Shown: positions 17,268-25,350 of the stretch, one piece after another
How the letters are laid out: each line of letters begins with the position of its first letter
How positions within the stretch are numbered: the first letter of the stretch is position 1
Assembly: GCF_042654525.1 (NCBI RefSeq)
Contig: NZ_JBHSGP010000007.1
Location: forward strand, 62,001 to 126,000
Length of the DNA stretch: 64,000 nt
Direction of reading: 5' to 3'
Source: Geojedonia litorea
GTDB lineage: Bacteria > Bacteroidota > Bacteroidia > Flavobacteriales > Flavobacteriaceae
The notes under the pieces: generated by a model
The model's database searches: none
What the model was told of the DNA's origin: nothing
What the model saw: only the letters and a program-made list of their open reading frames with translations
Program-made: the position numbers and the translations under genes

Positions 17268-17382
17268 TTCAGAGAATCTGAATTCAAAATTAATATTAAC
17301 AAGTATCAACGAGAGATCAACGTTTATCGAAGGATAAGATTAAGACCTTAATTCATAAACACTCTCATAATTAAATTTAAAA
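17268..17382 (+). promoter_or_regulatory. Hairpin-containing spacer upstream of rpsD
   Basis: A 115-nt non-coding spacer. Just inside it (starting 2 nt within the rpsK stop region) is a perfect 8-bp inverted repeat AATTCAGA/TCTGAATT (17266-17273 and 17277-17284) with a 3-nt loop. A second short stem, TTATC/GATAA, lies near 17326-17340. S4, the next gene product, is the autogenous regulator of the alpha operon in E. coli, so an RNA target here is plausible but unproven. Confidence 0.35.
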
Positions 17383-17988
17383 ATGGCAAGATATACTGGT
17401 CCTAAAACTAAAATAGCTCGAAAATTTGGCGAGGCTATATTTGGAGATGATAAAGCTTTTGAAAAAAGAAACTATCCTCCAGGTCAACACGGTGCAAACA
17501 AGCGTCGTGGAAAAAAATCTGAGTACGCAATCCAGTTAATGGAAAAACAAAAAGCTAAATATACTTACGGTATTTTAGAGCGTCAGTTCAGAAACATGTT
17601 TAAGAAAGCAACAGCTGCTCCTGGAATTACAGGTGAAGTATTATTACAACTTTGTGAATCAAGGTTGGATAATGTTGTTTTTAGAATGGGATTGTCACCT
17701 ACACGAAGTGGTGCTAGACAATTAGTATCTCATAGACACATTACAGTAAATGGAGAGATCGTAAACGTTCCTTCATATCAATTAAAAGCTGGTGACATTG
17801 TTGCCGTTAGAGAGAAATCTAAATCTTTAGAAGCTATTCAAAACTCATTGTCTAATTCTAGCAATGTGTATGAATGGATTACTTGGAACAACGAAACTAA
17901 ACAAGGAACTTATGTTTCTGTTCCAGCTAGAATTCAGATTCCAGAAAACATCAACGAGCAATTCATCGTCGAATTATATTCTAAATAA
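17383..17988 (+). CDS. rpsD: 30S ribosomal protein S4
   Basis: A 201-residue primary 16S binder and 30S assembly nucleator. The N-terminal part (MARYTGPKTKIARKFGEAIF) has no zinc-finger Cys cluster. The S4 RNA-binding domain follows (ESRLDNVVFRMGLSPTRSGA, then HITVNGEIVNVPSY). In E. coli S4 represses its own operon. A 94-nt spacer separates it from rpoA. Confidence 0.99.
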   Translation: MARYTGPKTKIARKFGEAIFGDDKAFEKRNYPPGQHGANKRRGKKSEYAIQLMEKQKAKYTYGILERQFRNMFKKATAAPGITGEVLLQLCESRLDNVVFRMGLSPTRSGARQLVSHRHITVNGEIVNVPSYQLKAGDIVAVREKSKSLEAIQNSLSNSSNVYEWITWNNETKQGTYVSVPARIQIPENINEQFIVELYSK

Positions 17989-18082
17989 TAAATTAAACGT
18001 ATTGGTATTTAGCCAAAGGATTTATTGGTCTTCTTCAATCTTTTAAATCGCGCAACTAAATAACAATTAAAACGAAGAAAAT

Positions 18083-19075
18083 ATGGCAATATTAAATTTT
18101 CAGAAGCCCGACAAAGTAATCATGATTGATTCTTCTGATTTTGAAGGTAAATTTGAATTTAGACCTTTAGAACCAGGTTATGGATTAACGGTAGGTAATG
18201 CTTTAAGACGAGTTTTGTTATCGTCTTTAGAAGGATTTGCAATTACGTCTGTACGCATTGAAGGTGTAGATCACGAATTTTCTACAATCGCTGGTGTAGT
18301 TGAAGACGTTACTGAAATGATTTTGAACTTAAAGCAAGTAAACTTTAAGCGTCAAATTGATGAAATAGACAACGAATCAGTTTCAATTTCAATTTCAGGA
18401 CAAGAACAAATCACTGCAGGAGATTTTCAAAAATTTATTTCAGGATTCCAAGTACTTAACAAAGATTTAGTGATCTGTAATTTAGATCCTAAAGTGAGTA
18501 TCAATATGGAAATCACTATTGAAAAGGGACGTGGTTATGTTCCAGCAGAAGAAAACAAGAAAGCTTCAGCTCCAATAGGAACTATTTTTACAGATTCAAT
18601 TTATACACCAATAAAAAATGTAAAGTATAGTATTGAAAACTTCCGTGTAGAACAAAAAACTGATTACGAAAAATTGATTTTTGAAATCATCACTGATGGT
18701 TCTATACATCCAAAAGAAGCATTAACTGAAGCAGCAAAAATATTAATCCATCACTTTATGTTATTCTCTGATGAGCGTATTACATTAGAAGCTGATGAGA
18801 TTGCTCAAACTGAAACTTACGATGAAGAATCACTTCATATGAGACAACTATTGAAAACCAAATTGGTTGATATGGATTTATCAGTACGTGCATTAAATTG
18901 TTTAAAAGCGGCAGAAGTTGATACTTTAGGTGATTTAGTATCATTCAATAAAAATGACTTAATGAAATTTAGAAACTTTGGTAAAAAATCATTAACAGAG
19001 CTTGAAGAGTTGGTTAATGTGAAAGGCCTTAACTTCGGAATGGATTTAAGCAAATATAAATTAGATAAAGATTAA
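18083..19075 (+). CDS. rpoA: DNA-directed RNA polymerase alpha subunit
   Basis: A 330-residue alpha subunit. The N-terminal assembly domain has FRPLEPGYGLTVGNALRRVL and LSSLEGFAITSVRIEGVDHE. The C-terminal domain that binds DNA and activators starts near residue 255 (LVDMDLSVRALNCLKAAEVD) and contains KFRNFGKKSLTELEE. It is complete. The 61-nt spacer to rplQ holds a strong hairpin. Confidence 0.99.
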   Translation: MAILNFQKPDKVIMIDSSDFEGKFEFRPLEPGYGLTVGNALRRVLLSSLEGFAITSVRIEGVDHEFSTIAGVVEDVTEMILNLKQVNFKRQIDEIDNESVSISISGQEQITAGDFQKFISGFQVLNKDLVICNLDPKVSINMEITIEKGRGYVPAEENKKASAPIGTIFTDSIYTPIKNVKYSIENFRVEQKTDYEKLIFEIITDGSIHPKEALTEAAKILIHHFMLFSDERITLEADEIAQTETYDEESLHMRQLLKTKLVDMDLSVRALNCLKAAEVDTLGDLVSFNKNDLMKFRNFGKKSLTELEELVNVKGLNFGMDLSKYKLDKD

Positions 19076-19136
19076 TTCCTTCATATTTTGCTCCCTAGAA
19101 GTGGGTTGAGCAAGATGAAGGTTAAAAACAAATGTC
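19076..19136 (+). promoter_or_regulatory. Nested hairpin between rpoA and rplQ (candidate regulatory RNA)
   Basis: Within 61 nt there are two coaxial inverted repeats: CCTTCAT/ATGAAGG (19078-19084 and 19115-19121) enclosing TTGCTC/GAGCAA (19088-19093 and 19108-19113), with further CC/GG pairing inside. About 13 bp form around a small apical loop. The hairpin ends 15 nt before the rplQ ATG and has no T-run, so it is not a simple terminator. An RNA processing site or an L17 control element are possible readings. Confidence 0.5.
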
Positions 19137-19625
19137 ATGAGACACGGAAAAAAATTCAACCATTTAGGTAGAAAAACAGCTCACAGAAAATCAATGTTAG
19201 CTAATATGGCTTGTTCTTTAATTGAGCACAAGCGTATTAACACCACTGTAGCTAAAGCAAAGGCTTTAAAACAGTTTGTTGAGCCATTAGTTACTAAGTC
19301 TAAAGAAGACACAACACATAACAGACGTATTGTGATGTCTCGATTGAGACAAAAGGAGGCTGTAGCAGAATTATTTAGAGATGTAGCTGCAAAAGTGGCT
19401 GATCGACCAGGAGGTTATACAAGAATTATTAAACTCGGTAATCGTTTAGGTGATAATGCAGATATGGCTATGATTGAGCTAGTAGATTATAACGAAACTT
19501 ATAATGCTGGTAAACCTGCTAAAAAGAAATCTACACGTCGTGGAAGATCTAAAAAATCAGATTCGGAATCGGTTGCACCAGTTGCTCCTGTAACAGAAAC
19601 TAAAGCTTCAAACGAAGAAGAATAA
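19137..19625 (+). CDS. rplQ: 50S ribosomal protein L17
   Basis: A 162-residue L17. It begins MRHGKKFNHLGRKTAHRKSM, the family signature, and continues with NMACSLIEHKRINTTVAKAK. Compared with the roughly 127-residue E. coli protein it has an extra C-terminal tail of about 40 residues, rich in Lys, Ser, Val and Glu and ending SNEEE. It is the last gene of the ribosomal supercluster and is followed by a terminator. Confidence 0.99.
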   Translation: MRHGKKFNHLGRKTAHRKSMLANMACSLIEHKRINTTVAKAKALKQFVEPLVTKSKEDTTHNRRIVMSRLRQKEAVAELFRDVAAKVADRPGGYTRIIKLGNRLGDNADMAMIELVDYNETYNAGKPAKKKSTRRGRSKKSDSESVAPVAPVTETKASNEEE

Positions 19626-19645
19626 ATGAATTATATGTGTAAAAT

Positions 19646-19682
19646 AAAAAAAGGATAAGCTTGTAAAAGTTTATCCTTTTTT
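19646..19682 (+). terminator. Intrinsic terminator after rplQ
   Basis: An A-run, then GGATAA (19653-19658) pairing with TTATCC (19671-19676), extended by CTT/AAG, then a T-run (19677-19682). It closes the supercluster 20 nt after the rplQ stop. A near copy lies at 20411-20443. Confidence 0.85.
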
Positions 19683-19706
19683 ATTTAGATTTAGAAAAAT
19701 ATTTTT

Positions 19707-20405
19707 ATGAAGACGCTATTAATTGCATTGTTGATTTGCTGTACTTGTTTACATTCACAAAATACCGAAATAAAACCAATTTTGGAAATTCAAAAATCTA
19801 GTAATGTTGGATTTAAAAACACAGGGTTTTGGAGTAATAATAATAAGAGTAAAGAACCTATAGAAGGGACACCTTATTTATTTGATAATTGGGAAAATGA
19901 GGCTCGATTATATCTGAATGATGAAATATTTGTGGCTACATTGTTCAACTTTAATATTGAACAGGAACAATTTGAAGCGAAATTTTCAGAAGACTCTGTA
20001 CTTATAATTGACACCAAAAATATTGATAAAATTGTTATTAATGCTATTGTCTTTAAATCCTATCCTTATGTAACTTCATATGATGGACGATTTTTACAAG
20101 AACTAAAAACTACTAGAGGTTTTGATGTTTTAAAGAAATATTATGTAAAGATTAAAGAAGGTAAGTATAACCCCATGACTCAACAACAAATCGTTGCAGA
20201 TAAATATATTAAATATGAAGAGTATTTTATTCTGAATAAACAATCAAGTACAATAAATGCTATTAAGTTAAATCAGAAAAATATTTTAGAATTAATTGAT
20301 CCAAGTCTACATCATAGTCTGAATCAATTTGTAAAGAATAATAAACTAAATTATAAAGATGAGGACGATTTAATAAAAATATTGACCTACTATAATTCTT
20401 TATAG
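19707..20405 (+). CDS. Secreted protein of unknown function
   Basis: A 232-residue protein that starts with a signal peptide (MKTLLIALLICCTCLHSQ); cleavage after about residue 18 is likely. The mature part is hydrophilic, with a beta-rich first half (EGTPYLFDNWENEARLYLND, then a FEAKFSEDSVLII segment) and a Lys/Asn-rich end (about residues 140-232). I do not recognise a named domain, though similar small secreted proteins recur in flavobacteria. It is bracketed by two nearly identical terminator hairpins (19646-19682 and 20411-20443), so it is an isolated unit between rplQ and carA. It may have been inserted there. Confidence 0.8.
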   Translation: MKTLLIALLICCTCLHSQNTEIKPILEIQKSSNVGFKNTGFWSNNNKSKEPIEGTPYLFDNWENEARLYLNDEIFVATLFNFNIEQEQFEAKFSEDSVLIIDTKNIDKIVINAIVFKSYPYVTSYDGRFLQELKTTRGFDVLKKYYVKIKEGKYNPMTQQQIVADKYIKYEEYFILNKQSSTINAIKLNQKNILELIDPSLHHSLNQFVKNNKLNYKDEDDLIKILTYYNSL

Positions 20406-20410
20406 AATTT

Positions 20411-20443
20411 AAAGGATAAACATTTTAGTTTATCCTTTTTTTT
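20411..20443 (+). terminator. Intrinsic terminator upstream of carA, twin of the rplQ terminator
   Basis: A perfect stem AAAGGATAAAC/GTTTATCCTTT (arms starting at 20411 and 20428) with a 6-nt loop, followed by a T-run to 20443. The core GGATAA...TTATCC and the flanks match the terminator 760 bp upstream. Confidence 0.88.
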
Positions 20444-20469
20444 ATGCAATTTTGTGAAACTTTTTAAAA

Positions 20470-21573
20470 ATGAAATACACTAAAAGAGAAAAAGCCTTAA
20501 TCTTACTGGCAGACGGCACAATTTTTTACGGAAAATCGATAGGTAAAAAAGGAACAGCATTTGGAGAAGTATGTTTCAACACAGGAACTACAGGATACCA
20601 AGAAATTTTTACAGACCCCTCTTATTTTGGCCAGTTGATGGTTACCACTAATGCACATATAGGAAACTATGGTACATTAACTGAAGAAGTAGAGTCAAAT
20701 TCTGTTAAAATAGCGGGTCTAATTTGTAAAAACTTCAGTTTTAACTATTCTCGTGTAGGTGCTGATGATTCTCTAGAAAATTTCTTTGAGAAACACAATG
20801 TTATGGCTATTTCAGATGTCGATACTAGAGCTTTAGTAAGTTATATAAGAGATAATGGAGCTATGAATGCCGTTATTTCCACCGAGGTTGATAATATAGA
20901 TGATTTAAAATCTCAATTGGCCAAAGTACCTGATATGAAAGGGTTGGAGTTAGCCTCTAAAGTTTCAACTAAAGAACCATATTTTTATGGCGACGAGAAT
21001 GCTAAATATAAAATAGCGGCATTAGATATTGGTATTAAAACGAATATCTTAAGAAACTTGGCTAAACGAGATTCTTATATAAAAGTATTTCCATATAACA
21101 CAACGTTTGAAGAAATGAGTGCATGGAATCCTGATGGCTACTTTTTATCTAATGGTCCAGGTGATCCAGAGCCATTGGCAGAAGCACAAGCTGTAGCCAA
21201 AGAAATCATTAAACGTGATTTACCATTATTTGGAATTTGTTTAGGACATCAAGTAATTGCTTTGGCAAATGGTATTTCAACTTATAAAATGCATCATGGC
21301 CATAGAGGAATTAACCATCCCGTCAAAAATTTGATTACGGGTAAAGGTGAAATTACCTCTCAAAATCATGGTTTTGCCATCAATAGAGAAGAAACTGAAC
21401 GTCATCCTGATATAGAAATTACTCATGTTCATTTAAATGATCATACAGTAGCCGGAATCAAAATGAAAAGTAAGAATTGTTTTTCAGTTCAATATCATCC
21501 AGAAGCTAGCCCAGGACCTCATGATTCCTCTTATCTTTTTGACCAGTTTATAGAAAATATAAAAAGAAACTAA
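20470..21573 (+). CDS. carA: Carbamoyl-phosphate synthase small (glutaminase) subunit
   Basis: A 367-residue amidotransferase that hydrolyses glutamine and passes ammonia to CarB for carbamoyl phosphate, the precursor of pyrimidines and arginine. The N-terminal half has the CarA-specific FGEVCFNTGTTGYQEIFTDP. The class I glutaminase domain has SNGPGDPEP, the nucleophile in FGICLGHQ (Cys257) and His/Glu in SVQYHPEASPGP. carB is not in the window. A terminator on each side makes this a single-gene unit. The ATG at 20470 follows the upstream T-run by 26 nt. Confidence 0.98.
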   Translation: MKYTKREKALILLADGTIFYGKSIGKKGTAFGEVCFNTGTTGYQEIFTDPSYFGQLMVTTNAHIGNYGTLTEEVESNSVKIAGLICKNFSFNYSRVGADDSLENFFEKHNVMAISDVDTRALVSYIRDNGAMNAVISTEVDNIDDLKSQLAKVPDMKGLELASKVSTKEPYFYGDENAKYKIAALDIGIKTNILRNLAKRDSYIKVFPYNTTFEEMSAWNPDGYFLSNGPGDPEPLAEAQAVAKEIIKRDLPLFGICLGHQVIALANGISTYKMHHGHRGINHPVKNLITGKGEITSQNHGFAINREETERHPDIEITHVHLNDHTVAGIKMKSKNCFSVQYHPEASPGPHDSSYLFDQFIENIKRN

Positions 21574-21577
21574 TACC

Positions 21578-21613
21578 AAAACCTCAAAAAAACATATACT
21601 TTTTTGAGGTTTT
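21578..21613 (+). terminator. Intrinsic terminator after carA
   Basis: AAAACCTCAAAAA pairs with TTTTTGAGGTTTT around a short loop (21578-21613), starting 5 nt after the carA stop. Confidence 0.8.
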
Positions 21614-21688
21614 ACATTTACGAAAACATTATCGTTTATTATTAATACAATAATGATTATGCAAATATAATTTAGCTTAACAATTTCG

Positions 21689-21696
21689 TAAATTTG
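21689..21696 (+). promoter_or_regulatory. Probable -7 box upstream of eno
   Basis: TAAATTTG matches TAnnTTTG and lies 35 nt before the eno ATG. No TTG is seen at the expected upstream distance, so support is partial. Confidence 0.4.
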
Positions 21697-21731
21697 TTTT
21701 TCAAATTTTAATAACTAATAAACCAATTATA

Positions 21732-23024
21732 ATGAGCATTATTATCAATATTCATGCAAGACAAATTTTAGATTCGAGAGGTAATCCAACAGTAGAAGTA
21801 GATGTAGTAACGGAGAATGGCGTAATGGGTAGAGCGGCAGTTCCATCAGGAGCTTCTACTGGAGAGCATGAAGCAGTTGAATTGAGAGATGGTGGTAAAG
21901 ATTACATGGGTAAAGGTGTTTTAAAAGCTGTAGATAACGTTAATTCAATATTAGCACAAGAGTTATTAGGTACATCTGTTTTTGATCAAAATTTAATTGA
22001 TCAAATTATGATCGATTTAGATGGGACACCTAATAAATCAAAGCTTGGTGCAAATGCTATTTTAGGAGTTTCATTGGCAGTGGCTAAAGCTGCTGCAAAC
22101 GAATTGGGAATGCCTTTATATAGATATGTTGGTGGCGTTTCTGCTAATACGCTCCCCGTACCAATGATGAATATTATCAATGGAGGTTCTCACAGTGATG
22201 CACCTATCGCGTTTCAAGAGTTTATGGTAATGCCAGTTAAAGCTAATAATTTCACGCATGCTATGAAGATGGGAACTGAAATATTTCACCATCTTAAAAA
22301 AGTATTACATGACAGAGGTTTAAGCACCGCTGTTGGTGACGAAGGTGGTTTTGCACCTAATCTTGCTGGTGGAACAGAAGATGCTTTAGACACTATTAAA
22401 AAAGCAGTAGAGAATGCAGGCTATAAGTTGGGAGACGATGTTATGATTGCTTTAGATTGCGCTTCAGCCGAATTTTATGTGAATGGAAAATATGACTACA
22501 CTAAGTTTGAAGGTGAGTCTGGCCAAGTAAGAACCAGTATAGAACAAGCTGATTATTTAGCAGAATTGACTTCCAAATATCCAATTATCTCAATAGAAGA
22601 TGGAATGGATGAAAATGATTGGGAAGGTTGGAAATATTTAACTGAAAAAATTGGTGATAAAGTACAATTGGTTGGAGATGATTTATTTGTTACTAATGTT
22701 GAACGTTTATCACGTGGTATTGAAAATGGAATTGCCAATTCTATTTTAATCAAAGTGAACCAAATAGGAACTCTCACAGAAACAATAGCCGCAGTTAACA
22801 TGGCTCATAATGCTGGTTATACTTCGGTAATGTCTCACCGTTCAGGCGAAACCGAAGATAATACTATAGCTGATTTAGCCGTGGCCCTAAATACTGGTCA
22901 GATAAAAACAGGATCTGCTTCTCGCAGTGACCGTATGGCTAAATATAATCAACTGTTACGCATTGAAGAGGAACTAGGTCAAGTGGCTTATTTTCCAAAA
23001 GAAAAAGCCTTCAAAATTAAGTAA
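21732..23024 (+). CDS. eno: Enolase (phosphopyruvate hydratase)
   Basis: A 430-residue glycolytic enzyme that interconverts 2-phosphoglycerate and phosphoenolpyruvate. Recognised from ARQILDSRGNPTVEVDV, PSGASTGEHEAVELRDGG, the metal ligands in MIALDCASAEF, SIEDGMDENDWEG and LVGDDLFVTN, and the C-terminal SHRSGETEDNTIADLAVA with the catalytic Lys in LIKVNQIGT. Full length. It stands alone between a terminator and a convergent gene. Confidence 0.99.
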   Translation: MSIIINIHARQILDSRGNPTVEVDVVTENGVMGRAAVPSGASTGEHEAVELRDGGKDYMGKGVLKAVDNVNSILAQELLGTSVFDQNLIDQIMIDLDGTPNKSKLGANAILGVSLAVAKAAANELGMPLYRYVGGVSANTLPVPMMNIINGGSHSDAPIAFQEFMVMPVKANNFTHAMKMGTEIFHHLKKVLHDRGLSTAVGDEGGFAPNLAGGTEDALDTIKKAVENAGYKLGDDVMIALDCASAEFYVNGKYDYTKFEGESGQVRTSIEQADYLAELTSKYPIISIEDGMDENDWEGWKYLTEKIGDKVQLVGDDLFVTNVERLSRGIENGIANSILIKVNQIGTLTETIAAVNMAHNAGYTSVMSHRSGETEDNTIADLAVALNTGQIKTGSASRSDRMAKYNQLLRIEEELGQVAYFPKEKAFKIK

Positions 23025-23039
23025 ACTATTCAATTTTAT

Positions 23040-23801
23040 TTAAAAAGTATACAAAAGCCCATTCGTTAATTCGTATTGGGTTTTTGGTATGCTTTCTATT
23101 ACCGGTTTGGCATCGTAGTTATAGCTAAAACTTGATTTAAACGCCAAGTTGTCAAAAAGTTTTAGAATCAATGAAGTGTCATTCGCTATTCTATAATCAG
23201 CAAATGCTTCTAATTTGGGTTGAAAATAACTCGTACTAACAATCGTTATGTTTTCTGATGGGTATAAACTAAAGGATAAATAGGTGCTTGCTCTAAAATC
23301 TCTTTGTATTCGTTCTGAAACCACCTCTGATGCTTTTTCATATTCATACATGACTAAAGTACCTAGATAAACTCTATAATTGTCGCTGGTGCTTAGCTTG
23401 AATCTTGGTCCAAGGCCTAATAAGCCTCTAAAGTCAATTTCAGAAATGGCATCATATTGCGCTTGGGCAAAAGCTTCAATTTTAGTTTTTGGTGCAATTG
23501 TATAATTATATCTTAAATGTTGTGTGCCCTTATTTACAAATGAATTGCCTTCAATTTTTTGAAAATTTAAATCGTTAATAAATAACCAAAGTTGTTTTTT
23601 ATTGTTGTACTGCACAAACGCTTTACTCGATACTCTAAAAACTTTTGAAGTATTCTTTATCAATCCAATATCTAAACTCGCTGAACCAGTCCATTTAGCA
23701 GAATCAGTTGCCTTACGCATAGATTCAATATTAATTACCTGTCCATAGGAAAAATGGAAATAAGTGAATACAAAAAAACTTAAAATTAAGGTCCTTTTCA
23801 T
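23040..23801 (-). CDS. DUF481-family outer membrane protein
   Basis: A 253-residue protein with a signal peptide ending around FSYGQ (residue 21). The rest is alternating amphipathic strands typical of a small outer membrane barrel, ending TNGLLYTF with terminal Phe. The segment order and RYNYTIAPKTKIEAFAQAQYD fit DUF481 (putative salt-induced outer membrane protein). The function is unknown. It converges on eno with 15 nt between stops. Confidence 0.75.
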   Translation of the reverse strand: MKRTLILSFFVFTYFHFSYGQVINIESMRKATDSAKWTGSASLDIGLIKNTSKVFRVSSKAFVQYNNKKQLWLFINDLNFQKIEGNSFVNKGTQHLRYNYTIAPKTKIEAFAQAQYDAISEIDFRGLLGLGPRFKLSTSDNYRVYLGTLVMYEYEKASEVVSERIQRDFRASTYLSFSLYPSENITIVSTSYFQPKLEAFADYRIANDTSLILKLFDNLAFKSSFSYNYDAKPVIESIPKTQYELTNGLLYTF

Positions 23802-23819
23802 TGCTCATTTATTGAACGG

Positions 23820-23827
23820 CAAATTTA
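23820..23827 (-). promoter_or_regulatory. Probable -7 box of the DUF481 gene
   Basis: Read on the minus strand, TAAATTTG lies 18 nt ahead of the ATG at 23801. No clear upstream TTG was found. Confidence 0.4.
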
Positions 23828-24003
23828 GCGTTAATTTTAAATATGCTTAATGAAATCAATCTTTTGATTACCTAAATTCATGTCACTTGTTACATTAATT
23901 TTTTTGATAGTACAATTAGAAAAAGCTTTATGAACTTCTTTTATAAATCGTGAGATATTTCGTAAATTAGCAGCTCTTTAAAATAAATAAAAGTCCAAAA
24001 TAC

Positions 24004-25290
24004 ATGTCAGATAAAGCTACGTTGCAAATAGATGGTAAATCATATGAATTTCCTTTAGTGAAAGGAACTGAAAATGAAGTGGCGATCAAAATCAATAATT
24101 TAAGAGGAGTTACAGATCAAGTAATTACTTTAGATCCTGGATATAAAAACACAGGGTCTTGTACAAGTGCCATCACATTTTTGGATGGTGATAAAGGAAT
24201 ATTAAGATATCGAGGATATTCTATTGAAGAGTTAGCCGAAAAAGCTGATTTTTTAGAGGTTGCTTTCTTGTTGATATTTGGAGAGCTTCCTAATCAAGTT
24301 CAATTAGATAAATTTCATGCTGACATTAAATCACAGTCTGTTGTTGACGAGGATGTTAAGAAGATTTTAGACGCATTCCCTAAATCAGCCCATCCTATGG
24401 GTGTGTTAGCGTCTTTAACAAGCGCATTAACGGCTTTCAACCCTTCTTCAGTGAATGTAAATTCTGAAGAAGAGATGTATAAAGCCATTGTGAAAATAAT
24501 GGGTAAGTTCCCAGTTTTGGTGGCATGGACATTACGTAAAAAACAAGGACTTCCTTTAGATTATGGCGACAAAAATTTAGGCTATGTTGAAAACGTCTTA
24601 AAAATGATGTTTAAACAACCTAATGAAGATTATAAACATGATCCTGTTATGATTAATGCACTTGATAAGCTGTTAATCTTACATGCTGATCATGAACAAA
24701 ATTGTTCTACTTCAACAGTGCGAATTGTAGGATCATCACATGCTGGGTTGTTTGCTTCATTGTCTGCAGGTATATCAGCATTATGGGGCCCATTACATGG
24801 AGGTGCTAATCAGGCTGTATTAGAAATGTTGGAAGCTATAAAAGCTGATGGTGGAGATACTAAAAAGTACATGGCAAAAGCAAAAGATAAGGATGATCCT
24901 TTCCGCTTAATGGGCTTTGGTCATCGCGTTTATAAAAATTTCGATCCTAGAGCTAAAATAATTAAAAAGGCAGCTGACGAAGTTCTTGGTGAGCTTGGTG
25001 TTGAAGACCCTATATTAGATATCGCAAAAGGACTTGAACGTGAAGCATTAGAGGACACTTATTTTGTAGATAGAAAGCTATATCCTAATGTAGATTTCTA
25101 TTCAGGTATTATTTACCGTGCAATGGGAATTCCGGTAGATATGTTTACCGTTATGTTTGCATTAGGCCGATTACCAGGTTGGATAGCACAATGGAGAGAA
25201 ATGCGATTGAATAAAGAACCGATAGGTCGTCCAAGACAAATTTATACTGGTGAAACCTATAGACCATTTAAAGCAATTAACGAACGATAG
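24004..25290 (+). CDS. gltA: Citrate synthase
   Basis: A 428-residue enzyme that condenses acetyl-CoA and oxaloacetate to begin the TCA cycle. The signature GSSHAGLFASLSAGISALWG is followed by GPLHGGANQAVLEML. The active-site FGHRVYKNFDPRA and the C-terminal catalytic region (NVDFYSGIIYRAMGIP) are intact. An N-terminal beta region (residues 1-60) like that of the larger, NADH-sensitive E. coli type is present. It is a single-gene unit closed by a terminator. Confidence 0.98.
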   Translation: MSDKATLQIDGKSYEFPLVKGTENEVAIKINNLRGVTDQVITLDPGYKNTGSCTSAITFLDGDKGILRYRGYSIEELAEKADFLEVAFLLIFGELPNQVQLDKFHADIKSQSVVDEDVKKILDAFPKSAHPMGVLASLTSALTAFNPSSVNVNSEEEMYKAIVKIMGKFPVLVAWTLRKKQGLPLDYGDKNLGYVENVLKMMFKQPNEDYKHDPVMINALDKLLILHADHEQNCSTSTVRIVGSSHAGLFASLSAGISALWGPLHGGANQAVLEMLEAIKADGGDTKKYMAKAKDKDDPFRLMGFGHRVYKNFDPRAKIIKKAADEVLGELGVEDPILDIAKGLEREALEDTYFVDRKLYPNVDFYSGIIYRAMGIPVDMFTVMFALGRLPGWIAQWREMRLNKEPIGRPRQIYTGETYRPFKAINER

Positions 25291-25307
25291 AATTATTTTT
25301 CTTTCTT

Positions 25308-25340
25308 TAAAAGCTTCATAGTATTATGGAGCTTTTTTTA
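25308..25340 (+). terminator. Intrinsic terminator after gltA
   Basis: AAAGCTTCATA pairs with TATGGAGCTTT (one G-U pair) around a 4-nt loop, followed by a T-run, 18 nt after the gltA stop. Confidence 0.82.
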
Positions 25341-25350
25341 TATTTACAAC

